Below, piece by piece: positions 56,812-64,000 of a stretch of DNA of 64,000 bases (position 1 is the stretch's first letter; every line of letters begins with the position of its first letter). Source of the stretch: Pseudorasbora parva. Lineage: Eukaryota; Chordata; Actinopteri; Cypriniformes; Gobionidae. Below the pieces are notes generated by a model. It was not told the DNA's origin and did no database searches. It saw only the letters and a program-made list of their open reading frames with translations. The stretch spans positions 35,673,047 to 35,737,046 of the forward strand of contig NC_090182.1 of the NCBI RefSeq assembly GCF_024679245.1, given 5' to 3'. Position numbers and translations under genes: made by a program.

Positions 56812-57666
56812 AGGTGCAACTTTCCGTCCACTGGAGAGCGCCTATTCAAAACAAATGCGTAGTTTGATGACGCAAAGTGTGAGCGCAGCATCTTGGGAGA
56901 TGTGGTCTTCACATCACAGCCGGAGGAAAATAGGACTCGGGCAGAAATCACGTTCATGCATGCGGTTATTAACGTTACTGTAGTGTAAAGCAGAGCAGGA
57001 CTGAGTGTTGTGGACCTGAGCACAGCTGCTGGAGCGATTGTTAAACAAATACCCACCTCGCGAATACTGGGACTTTTATTATGACGGGACGGGACACATT
57101 CGCCGGGCGCCTGCACTGATCCGCTCTTCCGGTTATGTTTTTGAGGTAATGCAGCTCTGTTCATATTAGATACATTTAAGTGTGTTTAAAATGATGTTAT
57201 GATGTTATGACGTTACTCCGTGCGTTCACTTGTTCACATTGCTAAGGGTAAAGCTCTCCTGCCAAATAAAAGTCGAAACCGAGGGTAACGCAGATATGAC
57301 GATATTGACAGGCGACTCCCTCAAACGCAATGCTGAAACGTCCCTGTCCTTAGTTAAAATAGCAATTTTCTCACAATTTACAAATAGTTGGAAACATCTG
57401 GGATATTGTAGGAACTCAACTGAACAAAATATATAACACCGGCCTAGTGGTTTTTGGATATTTTACTGCAAAAATACTACATTTACATTTACATTTATGC
57501 ATTTGGCAGACGCTTTTATCCAAAGCGACTTACATTGTATTCAAGGTAGTCACTTTACATTTTTGTCAAGTCTTGCTTTCCCTGGGAATCGAACCCATGA
57601 CCTTGGCGTTGCTAGCGCCATGCTCTACTCATTGAGCTACAGGAAAGACTACTACATAGTGCACCT
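56812..57666. mobile_element. Short transposon AGGTGCA...TGCACCT inserted in the tandem array
   Basis: It starts aggtgcaactttccg and ends ctacatagtgcacct. The array resumes directly after, with TAA on both sides (56809-56811 and 57667-57669). The target may be TAA (Harbinger-like) or TTAA with one base lost (piggyBac/Kolobok-like); the sequence does not decide. The 855-bp body has a CpG-rich part (56830-57130) and contains a SINE. Confidence 0.7.
57478..57648 (-). repeat. tRNA-derived SINE
   Basis: On the minus strand the head reads ctgtagctcaatgagtagag (box A region) and ggtcatgggttcgattccca (box B), both RNA polymerase III promoter parts. The body follows, with tgtaagtcgctttggataaa and gcgtctgccaaatgc, a conserved segment of many fish SINEs. 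It ends in repeated taaatg. It is tRNA-like but not a functional tRNA gene. Confidence 0.8.
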
Positions 57667-57722
57667 TAAACAACACTTTTTTTTTAGAAATATGCTAAAC
57701 ACAAGCATACTTTTAGTGAAGT

Positions 57723-59261
57723 TTTAGTGTATTTATACAATATAGCTCTTTTTTAAAGCTGTGGTCCATTACATGATACGTTTAACAGGCAACTAATTTT
57801 AACATCATATTATTAGAAATGCATCATAAGCACCGATCTATACAGAGAACAGTGATCATAAATTATAAATCTTTAATAAAAATCCCTGTTTTTACTTGTG
57901 TTTAAATTCAAACCACACATGATTAAACCTGATTGGTTCCAGAGCCGTTGAACGACTCTGATTGGTTCCCATAATAAAGAGCTCTCCTCAGAGATTCTGT
58001 CTATCAGATGCTGTGCGTTTTTGCGTGTTAATTGAATGCTATAAAAAAAAAAAATCTAAATTTAAACTTCAGAAGACTTGGAGGAAACCATGTGATTCAT
58101 ATGGATTACTTTGGCGATGTTTTTTAGTTGTTGATGTTGTTTTTTGCAACAAGCTTTTTGAAAGTTTTCTTCAGGCAAGTTGACTTTCATTGGAGAGTAA
58201 CCTAGATCTCTCATTATTATTTTGACTCCAGGTAAGATTTTCATTTACTTAACGTTACTTTTTGTGCCAGTTGTATTTCTGACACAAAATGTAATTATAA
58301 CAGCAGTTCTTTTTTGTTTTCAGCTTACGTTAATAGCTACATTCAATTTGACCAACAGAGCCAAGCTTTTCAAATCTGCATTTAATCGAAGCAGACACGA
58401 AGAGTTGAAGATACTGCCCACAGAAGACTGGTAAGTTTTAGTTGCTTTTTGCATAAATAGCTCACTGTTTAGTGTTTTCCTAGGCTGCTATGCATTTGCT
58501 AGCTTTAGAGTGATAACAGTTAAATACCCACACCAGCTAATGTTAGATATCTAACGTTAGCAACTTCAGCACTGGGTAATCATAATGTATAAAGACTTTG
58601 ATGAATCTGTTTAAAAGTAATGTGGTGACATTTTTCTGTCTTAAAACAACTATAAAATGCATCGGCGGAAAGCATGATTAAGTCATTTTAACATGTACAT
58701 TACAAGGTTACATTAACATTCTTTTTATTTGCAAAATGTAGTTGTTTATTTCTGATTTCCTGAGAAATGTGACTTCATTGTATTGAGGTAAATGATCTTT
58801 GAAAAGTTTGAAATAACTATGTTATGAACATAAATGTACTTTGTCTTGAGCTGACAGCTAACTATGGCAACATTAGATTGGCGTTGATATTTGACAAGGC
58901 GTTGATATTTCAAGCTTGACAATGTGCCTTTTTTATTTTCTAAAATATATTTTTAATTACAGGTAAGTACAAAGATTAAATTGGAAAAAGGGATGTTTAT
59001 GAGTGTTCAACTGAAACTGCTGAGTATGTGAATGGTTTTTATTATATTATCCACCAGGTTCATTGTACTCCGCATTCTATAAATCTTAAATTACCATCTG
59101 CTTGTTTTTTGTGAAATATTAATTAATTTGTTTTTCCCTTCAGATCAGCTGCTATAGAAGACAGAGTGCAGAGACAAGCGAAGAAGAGAGTAGTAAGTAT
59201 GATTTATTCTCATGATCACCTCTGTTTTAGATTTTGAATCAGGCCTAATGGAGGGTGATTC
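57723..59261 (+). other. No gene assigned; two exon-like segments
   Basis: Two segments have splice-like borders. Bases 58322-58430 follow ttttgttttcag and end before gtaagttt. Bases 59144-59191 follow ttttcccttcag and end before gtaagtat. The first encodes FNRSRHEELKILPTED in its open frame and the second SAAIEDRVQRQAKKRV, but simple joining of the two gives an early stop. They may be exons of a host transcript, of a non-coding RNA, or chance. Confidence 0.3.
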
Positions 59262-59665
59262 GTTGAAGGGTTAGTTCATCCAAAAAAGAAAGTTTGGTCA
59301 ATAATTTCTCACCCTTATGTATTTCGACACCCGTAAGACCTTTCTTCATCTTTGGAACACAAATGAAGATATTGGTGTTGAAATCCGATGGCAAAGAAAG
59401 ACCATTGGCAACAATGTCATTTCCTCTCTCAAGACCCATAAAGGCACTAAAGGCGTCGTTACAAAGCCCACCTCACTACAGTGGCTCTACAATAGTTTTA
59501 TAAAGCGACGAGAATTTAGTTTTTGTGCGGAAAACAAAACAAAACAACTTTGATGGGCCGATTTCGAAACAAAGCTTTGAACCGTTATGAATCAGTGAAT
59601 CGATTCGAATCGTATGTCAAACCACCAAACTGCTGTGACATTGGTGATCCGAATCATGACCCTTT
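59262..59665 (+). repeat. GTTCATCC-family dispersed repeat, longer copy
   Basis: Begins gggttagttcatccaaaaaa and runs through tctcacccttatgt, cacccgtaagacc, gtggctctacaatagtttta and tttgtgcggaaaac. It shares the opening with 525-640. It ends near tttaaaggtgcacaatgtag, itself similar to the end of the element at 56812. Frames inside it are shadows of the repeat. Bases 59666-60207 include gccgatatgtgctgccgatt, another dispersed motif, and are otherwise featureless. Confidence 0.6.
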
Positions 59666-60207
59666 AAAGGTGCACAATGTAGAGTGCCGATGGCCGATAT
59701 GTGCTGCCGATTTTTTTGTGGCCAATATTTTGAAGTTTTCCCCTTCATTTGTATGATAAAATGTCACACTAATAATAAGTAAATGCGCACAACATTTCTA
59801 AACTTAATTATTTATTGAACACTGACTTGAAACTCAAAGGTTTAAAACTCATGTTGCACAGCCTTATATGCAAGGACAATGCTAAACCCTGACATTATTG
59901 AAAGATTACATTATGCAGCTTTAATGAAGATAGTAACTGTGCAAAGTTATTATGAACTTTATTAGTCTGATATCCATTTTTATTCACATTATACAGTTAA
60001 TGGAAGCACACATGCACATATTCATGAGGTGAATTATTTTTTCTTTTGAAATGAATTTAAAATAAATGCAAAGATACAGTTCGTAATTTTTGCTTATCTC
60101 AGTGTTTCCCATACATACACTAATTTGAGGCAGTCCGCCACAGAATCAACACCAGCCGCTGGTGCACGCATGGTTCAGCTGCATTTAGCTCTCCCTCCGC
60201 CTCTCTT

Positions 60208-60757
60208 ATGGGTCCTGCACACTGTGCGATTATTTTTTTTTTAAAATCCTTTGCGAATGTTCCTTGTCAGACTGTACGAACATGATCCCGATGTAAGCCA
60301 TGTCACACTGTAAGATCTCAGTTGACATTAATGTCAGACTGCACGATAGTGAAGGCGCGCTAAAAACGGACGCGCACAAAAATACTCACCCGGAGTTTTA
60401 TATCATCAATGAATGACGCGTTCGGTGACAGTGAGCTGCATTACACGCGGGACTGGAACGCTGGCTACAAAGAAATCTCTAGCTCTCGTTTTGGTCATAG
60501 TTTGTCTTGAAAAACGAGATATTTGACTGTTGTCGTAGGAGAAGTCAGACTGCAGGATTGTGTGCCAAATCTTATGACACTGCCAGAATTTCGTCTGAGG
60601 TAAAATTTGATTGCAGCGCTCATTAATCGGCTGCCGGTGAACATGTCAACCTAACGACCAAAGACGTCAGATTTTAGCCTAGGATCTGAGGAATCTTGTA
60701 GGATTTGCTAAATTTGTCCCAGACGGCCAAATCGTGGGCAAAATCGTACAGTGTGCA
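60208..60757. mobile_element. Short inverted-repeat transposon (GGGT..GCACACTGT ends)
   Basis: The left end gggtcctgcacactgtgcga is matched by tcgtacagtgtgcaccc at the right, with motifs such as cagactgtacgaac and cagactgcacgatag recurring inside. No TSD was identified, so the ends are approximate. An (AC)n tract follows at about 60768-60783. Confidence 0.6.
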
Positions 60758-60783
60758 CCCGGCTTTACACACACACACACACT

Positions 60784-61670
60784 AGACATTAGCCGATTTT
60801 CGATAATGCGATTTATCATGATAATGAATATGCATGATATTGTTATCGTGGGCACTTTAAAATATCGTCAATAATAATTTATTAACAATTAATATTTTTT
60901 TATAATGCACTCAAGAATACTTTGCCCATCAACCGTATAAATGCTCAACCTCTCTATTCTGTGTCAAAGGGACACGTGCTCAGGTGTAAATGAGAAGCAC
61001 ATGAACGAGTGAAGGAGACGCGCTAATGAAGTGCCGCTCAATGACAGCAGAGGGTGCTGATGAACTGCAGAATGCAGCCATTACCCCGGAAACCCCCGCA
61101 AACAAAAGAAACCGCGTGTAGTTTTTAAAACAGTCATTCGTTTTGTAATCTCAATGTTGTTCATCACAGCACCAAATACTTAATACTTAAAGATTTAATA
61201 GGCTATTTATTTTCAAACTTAAACATTTTGAGCCCTAATTTGTTATTGTTCAGTAAAACTTTGAGACATACGACTTCATTAGTTAACATGTTAATTCATT
61301 ATTACCAAACTGACAATGAAAAATACTTTAAAATAATTAATTATTCTAAGTAATGTTAATTTCTTAGTTACTGTTTAATAGCATTAAAATCAAAATCAAA
61401 ATAACTTTTTTAATGGACCTAAGATAAAACTAACAATGATCAGTATTTCTTAACAAACATTACCAAAACATTATACTTTCTATACCAAATGTAGCTATTG
61501 CTCAATCTTAGTTAATGCATTAAATAATGAGACCTTATTGTAATTTGTAAGCCTACCTGTTGTTCTTTATTCTTAGATTTCATGTGACGTCACACAGTGG
61601 CGCGGCCGCCATTTGTAGGACTGAATTGCAACATGCGTCTATCTGCTGTGCTGTGGGCTGTGACAACAGC
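60784..61670. other. Old repeat-like sequence, no gene
   Basis: The stretch 60790-60890 (cgatttatcatgataatgaa) looks like a dispersed transposon end. Bases 61280-61530 carry a loose inverted pair (gttaacatgttaattcatta and gttaatgcattaaataatga). Nothing coding was found. Confidence 0.35.
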
Positions 61671-61674
61671 AAAT

Positions 61675-62280
61675 AAAAATATAGCTGCAAGCAGCCATTA
61701 TCGGGGCCAAGCACAAAGAAGAAGACAAGACATGCCAGCATGGCTAGAAGTCTCAAACCAACTGCAACAATGAGCCATTAAGGACCTATTAAGTTGATTT
61801 TAGGCTAAATAGCAGTACAATTTTAAATATAGTCAATAATAATTTAATGGTTTATTAATTTCGACCAGTAGGTGGACCACTACGAAAACTGATGTAGTGT
61901 AGTCAGACTGAGGTGGCAATGACACATGCAAAGTTTGGTGTCAATATGTCAAACCATTTGCAGAGATAGTCTCAAAAGTATTTTTTTGCATCATAGGTCA
62001 ACTGTGTTGCAGTGGTATATGACAACTGTTTTGTCTATCAACACGAAATCCATAATTATTTGTTCACATGGTCAGAAGACGATACAATTACATTTTGGTC
62101 AAAATTGGACAAACGGTCTAGGACGAGTTTGTAAAAGTAGGTTTTTAACCAATAACAAGATAGAGGGCAGAGAGGTTTGCCAAATATGGACAAAATTGGT
62201 ATCTATGTTCTCGGCAGGAGCCAATGAATGTATTGTGACCAGTCTCATTACAATACAATAATTGAATAAAAAGTTATTCT
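61675..62280 (+). repeat. Dispersed repeat with TAGCTGCAAGCAGC start
   Basis: Begins aaaatatagctgcaagcagc and continues ggggccaagcacaaagaag, an arrangement I recognise as a very common cyprinid repeat. It extends to about 62280 (taaaaagttattctccgtcc). The 111-codon frame at 61926-62261 has no known motif. Superfamily undetermined. Confidence 0.5.
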
Positions 62281-63505
62281 CCGTCCAAGCCCTGCGAGGC
62301 TAGACATAAATCTGTAGTTTGTGCGTCAGCCTGAACTCACCCTCCCGTCTATGAAATTCCACGAGGGGCAACGCTAACCGCTTTACCCTAGGGTGGCTAA
62401 GAGCTTCCTGTTTGACTAAGAGAGCACACTCGCCTAAAACAACAGCACATTCCTGCAAGAATGAGCGGTTGCCTCAATTACTGCTTCATCACACAGAGAG
62501 GAGAAAACTTTTCGCAAGTTATTCTCTCCTAGCAAAGCTAGCTCTAAACATACCACATAATGGCATCTTAGAAAATCGTTCTAGCCACCGGCCAGGGGAA
62601 CTACAGGGCCCTATGGTGTCCTACATGATCCCGTGATCCCCAAACCCTCAGCGGGGAGCATGAAGTCTCACACAACATCAAGAATAAATGTTTCCCTCAC
62701 AAGGGGGACTTACCAGCTCGCCTCCTGCGCGCGACGATATCCACGCATAAGTTTTACTCACAGTATGCATGCTTAGGAGTGCAACTGCCTGAGGGTGCGC
62801 TTCTCACAGCCTAGCCAGGCTGGATCTAGAGTATCATCGTCACGGCCCCACTCAGGGCCGGATGTAAGAAGCGCTTGGGGAGACAATGAAGAAGAGCAGT
62901 AAATTAGATGTAATTCTTAACTCATCCACCTAGGGAGGGATATTTCATCCACGCCAACAGCGTTGTGATACCGCCCTTAACCGCGGGGAGCACGAGGGGC
63001 GATGTTGGCCCTTAGGCCCCGCCACTGGTCCGTAGACCGTGACGCCTCCCGCCTGCCTGGGACCCGGATCTCAGCGGTGTGCGGGTCCTCGGACACCACC
63101 ACCCACGCTTCTGCGACACTGGCCCTCAAGCCCTGCTATCGCTGATATGGCGCACGGCTGCGCAGCGCGTCAGTGTATTTTCCCTGATTGAGATCCCTCA
63201 GCAGGTCTTCCCAGTACACTTGCAACACCGACATGGCGTAAAGGTAGCACCAGGCCGACCCGATGACGTGTATGCCCCGCCATCTAAACTTCTTGAAACA
63301 TAGTTGAAAGAAGCTCAGATGGCAGGGTTGGAGCTCTTAGTGTACCCGCCTACCCGGATCTTTCTAGATTATTCTTAAAGACAATCCGGGGCGAGAACAC
63401 ATACCCATATCCACCCATCCTCCAAACATCAGCGTTTACCACCCACTGATGTCTGTGAATACTTGGACTTTGCCATGGAACACAATCAGTTACAGAAGCT
63501 GGAGA
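62281..63505. other. GC-richer segment of unknown nature
   Basis: The base composition rises (62640-63300) compared with both sides, and several short plus-strand frames occur. A run near 63410-63500 reads SSKHQRLPPTDVCEYLDFAM, which looks protein-like but is not assigned. No terminal repeats were found. It may be a decayed retroelement. Confidence 0.35.
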
Positions 63506-63511
63506 ACTGCC

Positions 63512-64000
63512 CTAGTGAAAAAAAAGTATACTAAGTATACTTGCGGCCAGACTCATTTTCAGTATACTTGAAGTGTGTTAATGACTAGTTAACTTGAAGT
63601 GTGCTATTTTGACACAACTAATTTTGTACTAAGTATATTTAAGTTGTAATTAAATTGTGTTAAAGCACAACTTTAAGTGTATTTAGTATACTTTTGTGTG
63701 CTAAATTGGAACAACTTTAAGTATACCTAGTACACTTTAAGTATATAGTGACTAATTACGTGCTTAGTGATATTAAATGTGCTTTATTTGTATTATAAGT
63801 ATATTTTATTTGTGTTAAGTATATTTTATTTGTATTATAAGTATACTTTTTTCGTGTTATAGTACACTTTATTTGTATTATAAGTACACTTTGTGTTATA
63901 GCATACTTTATTTGTCTTTTAATAAATTACAAATGAATTACCAATATATTCAGAACACACAAGCAATATACTATGAATATAATATATATTTTATTTACCT
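63512..64000. mobile_element. GTATACT-rich short transposon, cut by the window edge
   Basis: It begins tagtgaaaaaaaagtatact and aagtatacttgcggcc and is full of agtatac/gtatact motifs, with later units of ttatttgtattataagtata. Similar agtatac-rich sequence forms the array at 56490. Only the left end is inside the window. Confidence 0.5.

Noticed and set aside
57580..57648. tRNA gene on the minus strand
   Set aside because: Box A and box B are present, but the sequence continues into a SINE body and lacks a clear acceptor-stem pairing, so it is a tRNA-derived SINE head.

Overview
The window looks like intergenic, transposon-dense DNA from a teleost fish, most likely a cyprinid. The basis is its repertoire: DIRS and Ngaro tyrosine-recombinase retrotransposons, a Gmr1-like Ty3/Gypsy element, an L2-type LINE, several hAT families and many short inverted-repeat elements, with an AT-rich background. 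This assignment is inference from known families; no database was searched. I found no convincing host protein-coding gene, no rRNA gene, no functional tRNA gene and no CRISPR array. Nearly every long reading frame is a transposable-element (TE) remnant, a tandem repeat or chance.

Left part (1-17.3 kb): a 1.4-kb hAT-type element with an 8-bp target-site duplication (TSD) at 2177-3559. A nearly full-length but broken L2 LINE lies on the minus strand (about 5.68-9.61 kb). A T-rich spacer with small tandem repeats (9.6-13.3 kb) precedes a 3'-truncated DIRS element at 13331-14932. A short inverted-repeat element with a 9-bp TSD follows at 16388-17265.

Middle-left (17.6-28.3 kb): a degenerate Ngaro element (17651-22470) still shows the split direct repeats A1...B1-A2-B2, with remnants of reverse transcriptase (RT), RNase H and tyrosine recombinase and two minisatellites. 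Next comes a transposon with arms of about 0.5-0.6 kb in inverted orientation (23193-28242). A non-autonomous DIRS (24840-27640) sits inside it, with its inverted termini and internal complementary region recognisable but most of its coding region replaced by GC-rich repeats.

Middle-right (30.5-50.3 kb) is a nest of insertions. A canonical-order Gypsy pol remnant (30583-32755) is cut by a Ngaro-like 3' piece with a 30-bp minisatellite (32757-34020). A CACTA/EnSpm-like element follows (34113-37273). A hAT transposon (from 40036) has its transposase exons separated by a young LTR retrotransposon (40625-46888). That retrotransposon has 694-bp LTRs differing at about six sites, a 4-bp TSD and the order gag-PR-INT-RT-RH, the unusual order of Gmr1-type Gypsy elements. 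The hAT gene is cut at its 3' end by a second, inverted Ngaro-like piece (48745-49840), which abuts a third Ngaro fragment (49850-50262).

Right part (50.3-64 kb): a series of short non-autonomous DNA transposons, several nested (52098-53485 containing 52736-53404; 53597-54484 with an 8-bp TSD; 56812-57666 carrying a tRNA-derived SINE and inserted in a 93-bp tandem array; about 60208-60757), a LINE endonuclease relic (55150-56033), and stretches with nothing recognisable.

The features do not form a pathway. They record successive insertions, and nesting gives their relative age. The Gmr1-like element is the most recent datable event, being younger than the hAT it splits.
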